Shown piece after piece: positions 34,092-43,619 of a stretch of DNA of 64,000 nt (position 1 is the stretch's first letter; each line of letters starts with the position of its first letter). The translations under genes and the position numbers were made by a program. Source of the stretch: UBA12077 sp963665525 (GTDB lineage: Bacteria > Bacteroidota > Bacteroidia > Bacteroidales > UBA12077); the NCBI GenBank assembly GCA_963665525.1, contig OY762280.1, forward strand, positions 1,674,001 to 1,738,000. The letters run 5' to 3'. Under the pieces are notes generated by a model. It did not search any database and was not told where the DNA came from. It was given only the letters and a program-made list of their open reading frames with translations.

Positions 34092-36146
34092 TTAAAACGA
34101 TTCAAATTCGTTATCCAAGTTTTTATGGTCGCTCAACTTAATATTAACTCCCTTATCTTCGGATTTTAAAGGTTTTTCTTGTGTTGTTTGAAACTGATGG
34201 GTTGGTTTAGCTTTTGGCTTAAATTCTTGTAAGTTATTTTTAATAGCAGCTCTTTTTTCTAATTCATCAATTTTGAAAAAACCAACTATATCTTTCAGTT
34301 GCTCTGCTTGGCTTGCTAACTCTTCTGAGCTGGTTGCCATTTCTTCACTAGCTGCTGCATTTTGTTGTGTAACTGTATTTAATTGTTGAATAGCATTATT
34401 CACCTGATCAGCTCCTGAATTCTGCTCCAAACTGGCTGCCGATATCTCCTGAACTAACTTAGCTGTTTTTTCAATATCAGGAAGTATCTTTTCCATTAAT
34501 CCTCCTGCTTCTTCTGTAACATTTACACTTTTAGTAGACAATGTAATAATCTCATCTGCTGCAATTTTACTACGTTCTGCAAGTTTTCTAACTTCAGCAG
34601 CAACTACAGCAAATCCTTTTCCATGTTCTCCTGCTCGTGCTGCTTCAACAGCTGCATTTAAAGCCAGAATATTCGTTTGGAAAGCAATATCATTTACAAT
34701 GGTAATTTTTTCTGCAATTTGTCGTATGGATGATAAACTCTCCTGTGCAGCAGAAGCTACCTTAGAAATTCCTTCAGAAGCATTGATCGAAATCTTTTCT
34801 GTTTGCTGCGCGTTATCGGTATTTTGCTGAATATTAGCAGCCATTTCCTCCATAGATGAAGACACTTCTTCAGCAGATGAAGCTTGTTCTGTTGCTCCCT
34901 CTGACAACTGCTGTGTACTTGAACTTATTTGCTGACTTGCAGATGCTACATTATTTGCTCCTAAATTTATACTTACTACAATTTCACGTAACCTTTCTAC
35001 CATTAAATTCAGAGCATTAGCTAACATTCCCACTTCGTCCTTCTGGTTGATATCAATATTTGTTTTTAAATTACCAGCAGCAATTTTTGTTGCAAAATCA
35101 ACTCCTTTATTTAAAGCTTTCGTAATTGTTTTACTTATCTGAGTATTTATTAAAACAAAGATTACTATACCTAAAAACACAGCAACAAGAATAGCTCTTG
35201 TAACAGCTCTTATAATATCTAATAATTCATCCTCATAAATAGATACTGAAACATAAGAACTTATTGGTTCAATGTAATCAAAATACATAATTTTATCACG
35301 TCCCTCATATTCATATGAAAGTTTTCCATTAGCTAAACCCGTTCCCTTAATTAAATCAATAGTCGTTGATTTGGTACCTTCTTTTGTTGGATGAATAACC
35401 AATTCACCATTCTCATCAATTAAAAATGGATAACCTGTATCAAAATATTTCTTTTCTTTAAATATTTTCTTAATACTCATTAAATCTTTCTCATTAACCC
35501 CCACATAAAGTATAGCTTCAATTTTTCCTTCGATCCAGATAGGTTCATAAGCAGTTAAATAATAGTCGTTTACCACAAATGCTCTACCTCTATAGGTTTG
35601 ACCTGCTTCAATAGCCTGAACAACAGGCGAATTATTAGGAATAAATGTACCAACAGCTCTTTCTCCATTTTCCTTCATGACATTGGTTGAAATTCTTAAA
35701 TATCCACTTGGTATTTTCTGAAATATTGTAGATGTTGCCCCTGTTAACTCCTGCACTTTATCCACAAAAGAAAAATTGTTAAGAACTTCTTGATCTCCAA
35801 TTTTAAGATTGGGAATATTTAAATTTTGTGATGCTTTAGTCACCTGATGAATTGCAGTTACATTTTGTTGTTCTTCTCCAAAATTAAACTCCCCAACATA
35901 ATTCACAACTTCACGAGCTGTATTCAGTGCATAATTTATTTTATGCTGATTTTCTTCAATTTGTAGTTCTATAATTTTTGATAGATCTTCAACCTGTTCG
36001 AACATTCTGAGATCTGTATCTTCAACTACTTTTTTCTTCTGACTAGTTAATGTGTATATTCCTAATGTAGAAATTATTACAACCATGACTAAGCTTAAAA
36101 TGATATTTAACCTTAATCCAATTTTCATATTATTTATAAAATTCAT
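34092..36146 (-). CDS. Methyl-accepting chemotaxis protein, Cache sensor
   Basis: A 684-residue receptor very close to the one at 36.5 kb: the first about 60 residues (MNFINNMKIGLRLNIILSLV onward) differ at only a few positions and the signalling halves are nearly identical. The sensor between about residues 60 and 300 differs most, including the part starting NYALNTAREVVNYVGEF. It contains the Cache_3-Cache_2 features FQKIPSGYLRIST and GRAFVVNDYYLTAYEPIW. HAMP and methyl-accepting domains follow, ending in NLDNEFESF. The next receptor starts 40 bases after its stop. Sensor divergence implies a separate ligand. Confidence 0.95.
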   Translation of the reverse strand: MNFINNMKIGLRLNIILSLVMVVIISTLGIYTLTSQKKKVVEDTDLRMFEQVEDLSKIIELQIEENQHKINYALNTAREVVNYVGEFNFGEEQQNVTAIHQVTKASQNLNIPNLKIGDQEVLNNFSFVDKVQELTGATSTIFQKIPSGYLRISTNVMKENGERAVGTFIPNNSPVVQAIEAGQTYRGRAFVVNDYYLTAYEPIWIEGKIEAILYVGVNEKDLMSIKKIFKEKKYFDTGYPFLIDENGELVIHPTKEGTKSTTIDLIKGTGLANGKLSYEYEGRDKIMYFDYIEPISSYVSVSIYEDELLDIIRAVTRAILVAVFLGIVIFVLINTQISKTITKALNKGVDFATKIAAGNLKTNIDINQKDEVGMLANALNLMVERLREIVVSINLGANNVASASQQISSSTQQLSEGATEQASSAEEVSSSMEEMAANIQQNTDNAQQTEKISINASEGISKVASAAQESLSSIRQIAEKITIVNDIAFQTNILALNAAVEAARAGEHGKGFAVVAAEVRKLAERSKIAADEIITLSTKSVNVTEEAGGLMEKILPDIEKTAKLVQEISAASLEQNSGADQVNNAIQQLNTVTQQNAAASEEMATSSEELASQAEQLKDIVGFFKIDELEKRAAIKNNLQEFKPKAKPTHQFQTTQEKPLKSEDKGVNIKLSDHKNLDNEFESF

Positions 36147-36460
36147 ATCGAAAGGTTTTTAGTTTTTGGGTTTAATTTCTATTTATGATATGCTTATCTT
36201 TATTATTTATCAATTCTTCTCTGGTTTAAATGACAAATTTTAATTTTTGAAATAATATCTATAATCATTGTCTTATTTAAATTATAGAAACAGTCATCTA
36301 ATTATTTTGCTAATTTATTGTTCCTTATCATGCAAATCCATTTATTAGTGGTGAGTTATATCACCTTGTATGATGTTTTTCATCACCAAATAAAAAGGGA
36401 AAATAGAATAACTATTCTCCCTTTTAGCAATAAAAGCTGTGAAAATCTCCCCCTCAATCC
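36147..36460 (-). other. Intergenic region between two receptor genes
   Basis: This 314-base AT-rich gap between two same-strand receptors contains the terminator of the upstream receptor (36392-36425) and presumably a promoter for the downstream one. The first 36 bases after the upstream stop match the flank after the receptor at 31985, showing that the duplication included non-coding sequence. I find no small gene here. Confidence 0.55.
36392..36425 (-). terminator. Terminator after the third receptor gene
   Basis: Arms of 14 bases (AAAAGGGAGAATAG opposite its complement with one mismatch) form a long hairpin about 36 bases after the stop, with T-rich sequence following on the minus strand. 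Confidence 0.75.
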
Positions 36461-38476
36461 CTAAAACGATTCAAATTCACTATCCAAATTTTTGTTATCG
36501 CTTAACTTGATATTTACCCCTTTATTATCTTCTTTTAATGGTTTTTCTTTTTTAATCTGAAATTCATGTGTAGGTTTAGCTTTAGGTTTAAATTCTTGCA
36601 AATTACTTTTTATTGCTGCCTTTTTATCCGCTTCTTCAACTTTGAAGAATCCTACAATATCTTTTAGTTGCTCTGCCTGACTAGCTAATTCTTCAGAACT
36701 GGTTGCCATTTCTTCACTGGCTGCAGCATTTTGCTGAGTTACTGTATTTAATTGTTGAATGGCATTGTTCACCTGATCGGCACCTGAATTTTGTTCTAGA
36801 CTTGCTGCTGAAATTTCCTGAACTAACTTAGCTGTTTTTTCAATATCAGGAAGTATTTTTTCCATTAAACCTCCTGCTTCTTCAGTAACCTTAACACTAT
36901 GTGTTGAAAGGTTTATAATTTCATCAGCAGCAACTTTACTACGTTCTGCTAACTTTCTTACCTCAGAAGCTACTACAGCAAAACCTTTTCCATGCTCACC
37001 GGCACGTGCTGCTTCAACAGCTGCATTTAATGCTAAAATATTGGTCTGGAAAGCAATATCATTTACAATGGTAATTTTTTCTGCAATCTGACGTATGGAT
37101 GTTAAACTTTCCTGTGCTGCAGAAGCTACTTTTGCAATCCCTTCGGAAGCATTAATTGAAATCTTTTCAGTTTGCTGTGCATTATCGGTATTTTGCTGAA
37201 TATTAGATGTCATTTCTTCCATGGATGAAGATACTTCTTCTGTTGATGAAGCTTGCTCTGTTGCTCCTTCTGACAATTGCTGTGTACTTGAACTAATTTG
37301 CTGACTGGCAGATGCTACATTGTTTGCTCCTAAATTAATGCTCACAACTATTTCACGAAGTTTATCAACCATCCTGTTTAAGGCACTTGCCAACATTCCA
37401 ATCTCATCTTTCTGAATAATATCTATATTCGTCTTTAAATTTCCTTCTGCAATTTTCGAAGCAAAATCAACACCCTTATTTAATGCTCTTGTAATGGTTT
37501 TACTGACCTGGGTATTTACTAATATAAAAATTAATATTCCAAGAACAACTGCAATTAATATAGCTCTTCTGATACTTTTAATTATACCTAATAACTCATC
37601 TTCATATAAAGAAACTGAAACATAAGATTCTATGGACTCAACATATTTAAAATATTGATATTTTTGTCTTCCTTCCCATAAATAATATGTTTTACCTTCA
37701 TTTGATTTTGAACTAATTAATTGTTGAAAGAACTCTGCATCGGCACTATTCTCACCTTCTTTTGTTGGATGAATAATAAATGTTCCGGTATTATCAACCA
37801 TGAATGGATATCCTGAATCAAAATATTTCTTTGCTTTAAAAATCTTTCTAAGTCCATGTAAATCTTTCTCTTCGTATCCTACTCCAATCATTCCAATAAT
37901 CTGTCCTTCGTTCCATATAGGAGCATAAGCTGTAATATTCCATTCATCAACCACAATGGCTCGTCCATAATAATTTTGTCCATTATTAATGGATTGACTA
38001 ACTTCTGAAGCATATGAAACAACAGTTCCTATTGCTCGAGTTCCATTTGTATTTATTACAGATGTTGAAATCCTTTTATAACCTTCATTCCTTTTCTCGA
38101 ATATCGTAACCGAAGCATTCGTCAGGGCTGCCACTTCATCCACAAAAGCATTACTATTCTTCACATCCTGGTTATTAAGATTCCAAACAATTTCACCTTC
38201 TTCATCAAGAAGGTTTATTCCCCCATAACTATTCATGAGAGTTACAGCAAAATCTAGTGATTTTTTAGCGTTTACCTGACTTTCTTCAATCTGTAATTCA
38301 ATAATTTCAGAAAGATCTTCTACCTGTTCAAACATTCTAAGGTCAGTATCTTCAATGACCTTTTTCTTTTGGCTGTTTAATGTATATATTCCTAATGCAG
38401 ATATAATAACAACCATAACTAAGCTTAAAATGATATTTAACCTTAATCCAATTTTCATATTATTAATAAAATTCAT
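36461..38476 (-). CDS. Methyl-accepting chemotaxis protein, Cache sensor
   Basis: A 671-residue receptor with helix 1 at about 9-32, a Cache_3-Cache_2 type sensor (FEKRNEGYKRISTSV ... GRAIVVDEWNITAYAPIW), helix 2 at about 306-325, HAMP, and the methyl-accepting domain with KITIVNDIAFQTNILALNAA and GEHGKGFAVVASEVRKLAERS. It ends NLDSEFESF. The sensor is closest to that of the receptor at 28450-30456 (shared YLWEGRQKY-like motif), while the N-terminus is closest to 34092-36146, so it looks like a recombinant. It starts 16 bases after a CheW stop. Confidence 0.95.
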   Translation of the reverse strand: MNFINNMKIGLRLNIILSLVMVVIISALGIYTLNSQKKKVIEDTDLRMFEQVEDLSEIIELQIEESQVNAKKSLDFAVTLMNSYGGINLLDEEGEIVWNLNNQDVKNSNAFVDEVAALTNASVTIFEKRNEGYKRISTSVINTNGTRAIGTVVSYASEVSQSINNGQNYYGRAIVVDEWNITAYAPIWNEGQIIGMIGVGYEEKDLHGLRKIFKAKKYFDSGYPFMVDNTGTFIIHPTKEGENSADAEFFQQLISSKSNEGKTYYLWEGRQKYQYFKYVESIESYVSVSLYEDELLGIIKSIRRAILIAVVLGILIFILVNTQVSKTITRALNKGVDFASKIAEGNLKTNIDIIQKDEIGMLASALNRMVDKLREIVVSINLGANNVASASQQISSSTQQLSEGATEQASSTEEVSSSMEEMTSNIQQNTDNAQQTEKISINASEGIAKVASAAQESLTSIRQIAEKITIVNDIAFQTNILALNAAVEAARAGEHGKGFAVVASEVRKLAERSKVAADEIINLSTHSVKVTEEAGGLMEKILPDIEKTAKLVQEISAASLEQNSGADQVNNAIQQLNTVTQQNAAASEEMATSSEELASQAEQLKDIVGFFKVEEADKKAAIKSNLQEFKPKAKPTHEFQIKKEKPLKEDNKGVNIKLSDNKNLDSEFESF

Positions 38477-38492
38477 AATGTAAGGTTTTTAG

Positions 38493-38993
38493 TTATTTAC
38501 TATTATTTTTTTCTTGTCTCTTTTTCAGATCAACCAATTCTTCGCTGGTAAATAGTTTAATAAGATCCAGAATCATAATAAATGTTTCTTCAAATTTCAC
38601 TACCCCAGATATGAATTCCGATTTATAGGTATCGCCAATACTTGGTGCTGGTTTTATTTCATCATCATCTATTTCACGAACAGCAACAACAGCATCCACT
38701 AAAGCCCCTACATGTATTAATTCATTTTCAAGATCTAAATCCATTACCACGATACAGGTATTATCGGTATATTCGGTCGGACTCATGTGAAGTTTTACCC
38801 GAGTATCAATTACAGGAAGTACCATGCCTCGAAGGTTTATTACACCTTTCATGTAATCAGGAGCTTTCGGTACTTTAGTAATTTTTTGTAATTCTAAAAT
38901 ATTAAGTACCTTACTAACATGCGCCCCATATTCTTCTTCGCCAATCTTAAATGTTAAATAAGATTTAATGTTTGAAATTGTTTTTGCATTCAT
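38493..38993 (-). CDS. cheW: CheW chemotaxis adaptor, second copy
   Basis: The 166-residue protein closely parallels the CheW at 30.5 kb: SYLTFKIGEEEYGAHVSKVLNILELQKITKVPKAPDYMKGVINLRGMVLPVIDTRVKLH and HVGALVDAVVAVREID. The two CheW genes, each directly upstream of a receptor, mark the duplicated cheW-mcp module. The gene lies 30 bases downstream of a response regulator and 16 bases upstream of a receptor, so a long transcript is likely. Confidence 0.95.
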   Translation of the reverse strand: MNAKTISNIKSYLTFKIGEEEYGAHVSKVLNILELQKITKVPKAPDYMKGVINLRGMVLPVIDTRVKLHMSPTEYTDNTCIVVMDLDLENELIHVGALVDAVVAVREIDDDEIKPAPSIGDTYKSEFISGVVKFEETFIMILDLIKLFTSEELVDLKKRQEKNNSK

Positions 38994-39023
38994 AGGCCTT
39001 AATTTTTAATTTATTATGATTTA

Positions 39024-39431
39024 TTATGATTTATTATCTTCCAGATTAATATCTCCAGGGAAATAAAAATGTTTATGCTGTACGGCTATAATAGCTTTTT
39101 CAAGCTCCTCGAAAATACTAGACTTAAATACACAAGCTTTAAAGCCTGCTCCCAATAAATCAAGCAAATATGCTTTATCAGTATAACTTGTTACAGCAAT
39201 AAATTTTAAGAATGAATTTTCCCATAAAGCTTTTTTTACCACTTCAATACCGTTCATTTTTGGCATTTCAATATCCATTAAAATAATATCGGCTAAATGG
39301 ATATTTTCACTATCAAGAAACGATACTCCATCTTCATATTCATTTAGAACAGTATAATTAAGCGTACTTTCTAAATGAAATTTAAGACTTTCACGAAAGG
39401 TTTTATTATCATCAACAATTATAAAATTCAT
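39024..39431 (-). CDS. Single-domain response regulator
   Basis: A receiver domain of 135 residues with the acidic pocket IIVDDN, phospho-acceptor Asp 53 in ILMDIEMPKMNG, the switch Thr in AVTSY and Lys in VFKSS. It most resembles the receiver half of NarL-type regulators like its neighbour, but has no DNA-binding part; the C-terminus ends after a helix and PGDINLEDNKS. I chose the ATG at 39431 because the receiver fold starts there; the open frame extends to 39494 with unrelated hydrophobic residues. It sits between the two-component pair and cheW. Three tandem 10-base repeats cover its stop codon. Confidence 0.85.
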   Translation of the reverse strand: MNFIIVDDNKTFRESLKFHLESTLNYTVLNEYEDGVSFLDSENIHLADIILMDIEMPKMNGIEVVKKALWENSFLKFIAVTSYTDKAYLLDLLGAGFKACVFKSSIFEELEKAIIAVQHKHFYFPGDINLEDNKS

Positions 39432-39555
39432 TGTAAACAATTTATGCTTACAAAAATACAATACCATATAACTGAATGATAGAGGGAATATCACCTTTAA
39501 AATAGGGTAATTACCCTAAAGTTATTTTGGGAAAAAGAAAGAAGGTACTATTACA

Positions 39556-40209
39556 TTAAAGTTCAATAAGATGGTTCTTTATAGAAAACATTACCAAGTG
39601 TGCGGTATTCTTTGTTTGTGTTTTTGATAAGAGATGTGTTCTATGATTATCAACTGTTTTAGGGCTTATATAAAGCCTTTCTGCTATTTCATTATTTGTA
39701 TTTCCCTGGCAAATTAATTCAAGAACTTCTTTTTCTCTTTTAGAAAGTATAATCTTATCATCTGTAATTGAATCAAGACCTGTATTTCCAATTTTAAATA
39801 TTAAATTTCGTAAAATCTCCTGTGGAAAATGATTGGAACCATTATGTACAATATGAATTGCATTTTCCAACTCTTCTCTTCCTGATTGTTTTAACACAAA
39901 TCCCTGAACTCCTGCTTTAATCATTTTATAATAGTAAATATTATCGCTATAACTCGATAAGGAAATTACTTTTAATGTTGGGATTTTTTCTAATGCTCTT
40001 TTCGTAGCTTCAATACCATCCATTTCTGGCATTGAGATATCCATTAAAACAATATCAGGAACATGTTTTTCTAAAGTTTCTAAAAATCCGATTCCTGTTT
40101 CTGCTTCGTCTAGTACATAAAAGCCTTCAATTTGATTGAGCAAAGATTTTAAGCCATCTCTAAAAATTGTATGATCGTCGACAATAGTGATAGAAATTTT
40201 TGAATTCAT
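39556..40209 (-). CDS. LuxR/NarL-family response regulator
   Basis: The 217-residue protein joins a receiver domain (TIVDDHTIFRDGLKSLL, Asp 57 in VLMDISMPEMDG, Lys in VLKQSG) to a LuxR-type helix-turn-helix at about 150-212 (LSKREKEVLELICQGNTNNEIAERLYISPKTVDNHRTHLLSKT). It starts 2 bases after the stop of the PAS histidine kinase and is clearly its partner. Target genes are unknown; the downstream receiver, cheW and receptor genes are candidates by position. Confidence 0.95.
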   Translation of the reverse strand: MNSKISITIVDDHTIFRDGLKSLLNQIEGFYVLDEAETGIGFLETLEKHVPDIVLMDISMPEMDGIEATKRALEKIPTLKVISLSSYSDNIYYYKMIKAGVQGFVLKQSGREELENAIHIVHNGSNHFPQEILRNLIFKIGNTGLDSITDDKIILSKREKEVLELICQGNTNNEIAERLYISPKTVDNHRTHLLSKTQTKNTAHLVMFSIKNHLIEL

Positions 40210-40211
40210 TA

Positions 40212-42575
40212 TTAATCCTCTTTGGGTATACTTACATTAACGTTTAGTCCTTCTGTAAGACTGGTTTTTATATTTAAAACTCCATTAATAGAGTTAATTC
40301 TATTTCTCATATTATACAATCCCATACCCTTACTTTTTCCACTTACCTCATCCATATCGAAACCTTTCCCATTATGCTCAAAATACATATTAACCGAATC
40401 TTTTTTCTCATTAATTTTTAGAACTATATTACGAGCACTCCCATATTTTACGGTATTATTGATAAGTTCAATGATAATCCTGTACAAATTAACCTCAATA
40501 CTTTTATCTAAATCTTGTTTAATATTACATAAAAAACTAAAATGTATGGATGTTGTCTCTGATATTTTCTCAATATATGACTGTAAGGCTGTTGATAATC
40601 CAAAGTTTTTTAAAATATGAGGACTTAACTTATTTGATATATCAGAAACACTTTGAATCGCTTCGTTTATTGTATTGAATATTTTTTCTGAAATATCTAC
40701 TTTAACTTCTTGTTTTTTTGCATTAAGAAAGGTTTGTATATATAATTTAATGGCCGATAAAATAGGCGATACTCCATCATGAAGTTCCTTAGCAACACGC
40801 GCCCGCTCCCTCTCTTCTGCATTCATCATTGCATGAAACACTTTATTGTGCGAGTTTTTTAAATCAGTAACATCCGAAATTAATCCTTCTAATAAAATAT
40901 CACCATTGGATTGATATACATTAAATATTCTATCTTTAAACCAATGCATTTGATGTTTCGTATCGTAAATTCTATACTCTAACTCATAAGTTTTCCCTGG
41001 TTCAATATTCTTAAAAAACTCTTCTATTTTTGCTTTATCATCACGATGAATAGCTTCATCCCATTTCAGCGTTTCAATTTTTAAATTGTTTGGATCGAAA
41101 CCTAATATTTCTTTCACTCTCGAAGACCAATATACAGCGCCATGATTCATAGAATATATATAGGTTATATCAGGAGAGTTCTCGGTTAATCTTCTATATT
41201 TTTCTTCACTATTTTTTAATGCTTTTTCTATTAATTTACGTGTTGTTATATTGTTGGTATGAACAATCACATTATTTTGAGGAATTGGAACATATGTTAC
41301 CTCCAGTATCTTTTCATCACCATCCTGGGTTTTATAGTTCATTTCTTTTAGAATCACTTCTTTATTCTCAAAACATGTCTCAATATCTTGTATAATATCT
41401 TTTCGATGTTGATATATTTCACTTAACTTTTTACCAATATCCTTATCAACTATTCCCTTTGTTTCTTTTTTAGCCGCATCGTTATATTCCGTTAAAATAA
41501 AATCGCTCTCTACTTTTTGCCATGTATAAGTTGGAATAGGCATATTATTAAAATGCATCCTAAACTTTTCTTCACTCTCTTTTAGTTTTCTTTCGGCTTC
41601 TTTACTTCCAGTAATATCAAATAAGGATAATAATATAGTTTCGTCGGGGATATAACCAGCAATTATATTTAAATTTCGTTTAATACCGGTAGTTTTAAAT
41701 TCATATTCCGTATTGATTGATTTTATTTTTTTAGTCTTTAAAACCTCGTTTAATCCATTGAAATATTCTTTATCTTCTTCGCGATAAAAAAACTCTGTAA
41801 GCTTTTTACCAATAATATTTTCAGATTTTATATATGGTGATTTCTTAACCGCATTATTAACATCTGCAAAATAGAAATCATCATTCTTTTTTTTAACCGT
41901 AAAAATTGGAATTGGGAAATAATCATATTGTTTACGGTACCTTTCTTCACTTTCTTGCAATGTTTTTTCAGCATTTTTTTTATCACTAATATTTCTAACA
42001 ATACCTAATACCAGATTTTTATTACCAACTGGCATTCTTCCCAATGATATTTCGGAATGATATTTTTTTGTTTTATCGAGGTTTAAATACTCCCATTCAA
42101 AAAACTGAGGTTCTCCTTGCCTTGCTTTTTGAATCATTTCTTTCCCAATAAACTCTGACTTTTGCTCTCCTTGAATTTCAGGAGAAATATCAAATGGTGT
42201 TTTGCCAATTAATTGATCTTTACTGCATTGTGCATATTTTAAAGTTTTCTCATTGCAATCAATAAATTGATCATTTTCATCAATAATAAATATCGCATCG
42301 TTCGCTGTTTCAAAAAGGGTTTTATACTTTGTATGCTCTAGATCAAGATTTTTTTCTGTTTCTTTTTTTATCAATATCTCTCTTTTAACCAGGAAATATA
42401 ATACAAAAGAACTTGCAATGACAAAAAACCATCCTTTAAAGGTTTGCAAAAGAGATAAAGTATCAATGTTACTTGTAAATAAAAGTAACAACTTATCCGA
42501 AAATATGATCCATAAAAAACTTATCGCAAAATAAATAAGAGCTATTTTTAGTGATTCCCAATTTTTAAATTGCAT
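40212..42575 (-). CDS. Multi-PAS sensor histidine kinase (HisKA_3/NarX type)
   Basis: The 787-residue kinase has two membrane helices near the N-terminus (about 11-30 and 45-63) with a very short loop between them, so it probably senses inside the cell or membrane. Four PAS domains follow (about 80-205, 210-335, 335-455 and 455-580; LVLGIVRNISDKK and EGLISDVTDLK close two of them). The kinase core is HisKA_3 with His 599 in AKELHDGVSP and a HATPase with LINNTVKYG and GMGLYNMRNRI. The pairing with the LuxR-type regulator 2 bases downstream is the classical NarXL arrangement. The signal is unknown. Confidence 0.93.
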   Translation of the reverse strand: MQFKNWESLKIALIYFAISFLWIIFSDKLLLLFTSNIDTLSLLQTFKGWFFVIASSFVLYFLVKREILIKKETEKNLDLEHTKYKTLFETANDAIFIIDENDQFIDCNEKTLKYAQCSKDQLIGKTPFDISPEIQGEQKSEFIGKEMIQKARQGEPQFFEWEYLNLDKTKKYHSEISLGRMPVGNKNLVLGIVRNISDKKNAEKTLQESEERYRKQYDYFPIPIFTVKKKNDDFYFADVNNAVKKSPYIKSENIIGKKLTEFFYREEDKEYFNGLNEVLKTKKIKSINTEYEFKTTGIKRNLNIIAGYIPDETILLSLFDITGSKEAERKLKESEEKFRMHFNNMPIPTYTWQKVESDFILTEYNDAAKKETKGIVDKDIGKKLSEIYQHRKDIIQDIETCFENKEVILKEMNYKTQDGDEKILEVTYVPIPQNNVIVHTNNITTRKLIEKALKNSEEKYRRLTENSPDITYIYSMNHGAVYWSSRVKEILGFDPNNLKIETLKWDEAIHRDDKAKIEEFFKNIEPGKTYELEYRIYDTKHQMHWFKDRIFNVYQSNGDILLEGLISDVTDLKNSHNKVFHAMMNAEERERARVAKELHDGVSPILSAIKLYIQTFLNAKKQEVKVDISEKIFNTINEAIQSVSDISNKLSPHILKNFGLSTALQSYIEKISETTSIHFSFLCNIKQDLDKSIEVNLYRIIIELINNTVKYGSARNIVLKINEKKDSVNMYFEHNGKGFDMDEVSGKSKGMGLYNMRNRINSINGVLNIKTSLTEGLNVNVSIPKED

Positions 42576-42673
42576 ACGTTCTGATTATTTAGTCTTAAAT
42601 TTATGAATTATATCATCGTAATCAAAACTCTATAAACATACAATTAAAATAACTCATTCAATTCCTGATTTTT

Positions 42674-43555
42674 ATGAACAATTTGATAACTCTAATCACA
42701 ATACTCATTTTTATGATCTCAATAATATATCTCATTAAAAAATTGAACAGTAAAAATAAATGGAAAAAACCGATAAAGTCATTTCCTGCAAATTGGCGAT
42801 TAATATTAATAGAAAATGTTTCCTTTTATAATAATTTAGAACCAAATAATAAACAAAGATTCGAATACAAAGTACATGAGTTTCTATTAAATTGTAAAAT
42901 CACAGGAATAGAAACCGAGGTTTTTGAAGACGACCGGGTATTAATTGCAGCAAGTGCTATCATTCCAATCTTTGCATTTTCTGAATGGAAATATTTTAAT
43001 TTACAGGAAGTGCTTCTTTATCCAGGATTATTTAATGAACAGTTTAGCACAAGCGGAGAAGACCGTATAATAGCAGGAATGGTAGGAACCGGATATATGG
43101 AAGGGAAAATGATACTTTCAAGAAATGCTTTATACTATGGTTTTAAAAATGAATCGGATAAAAAAAATACAGCTATCCATGAGTTTGTCCATTTAATTGA
43201 TAAAGCCGATGGTAACACAGATGGGATTCCAGCTTTACTTCTAGAAAAACAATATACGATTCCCTGGATAGATTTAATTCATAAAAAAATAGATGAAATT
43301 TATGAGGGCAAATCAGATATTAATCCTTATGGAACAACTAATAAAGCAGAATTCTTTGCTGTAATAAGTGAGTATTTCTTTGAAAGACCTAAACTTTTAA
43401 AACAAAAACATCCTGAACTATATCAATTACTCGAAGGTATATTCGATCAGAAAATGGCTAGTAAACGTAAAACAAAAACTAAAAGAGAAATAAATAGAAA
43501 TGACACATGCCCATGTGGTAGTGGATTGAAATTCAAACATTGTTGTGGAAAATAA
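42674..43555 (+). CDS. MtfA-type zinc peptidase (M90) with SEC-C motif
   Basis: The 293-residue protein has an N-terminal membrane helix (about 4-21), the MtfA domain with AIHEFVHLID (HExxH at 169-173) and the downstream zinc-ligand region NKAEFFAVISEYFFERP, and a C-terminal SEC-C zinc motif NDTCPCGSGLKFKHCCGK. In E. coli, MtfA binds the Mlc repressor and is a peptidase, but it lacks the membrane helix and SEC-C tail; Bacteroidota versions often have a membrane anchor. SEC-C binds zinc and in SecA contacts SecB and ribosomes. It is the first of a run of plus-strand genes and divergent from the PAS kinase. Confidence 0.9.
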   Translation: MNNLITLITILIFMISIIYLIKKLNSKNKWKKPIKSFPANWRLILIENVSFYNNLEPNNKQRFEYKVHEFLLNCKITGIETEVFEDDRVLIAASAIIPIFAFSEWKYFNLQEVLLYPGLFNEQFSTSGEDRIIAGMVGTGYMEGKMILSRNALYYGFKNESDKKNTAIHEFVHLIDKADGNTDGIPALLLEKQYTIPWIDLIHKKIDEIYEGKSDINPYGTTNKAEFFAVISEYFFERPKLLKQKHPELYQLLEGIFDQKMASKRKTKTKREINRNDTCPCGSGLKFKHCCGK

Positions 43556-43619
43556 TTCATTATCCTTTATAAACTATTCATTGAAATTAGTATTTTTATA
43601 TAAACAGTTGTAATTGCAA

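Noticed and set aside
38642..38878. Plus-strand frame of 78 codons with many His and Leu
   Set aside because: It is the antisense of the second cheW gene and has no support of its own.
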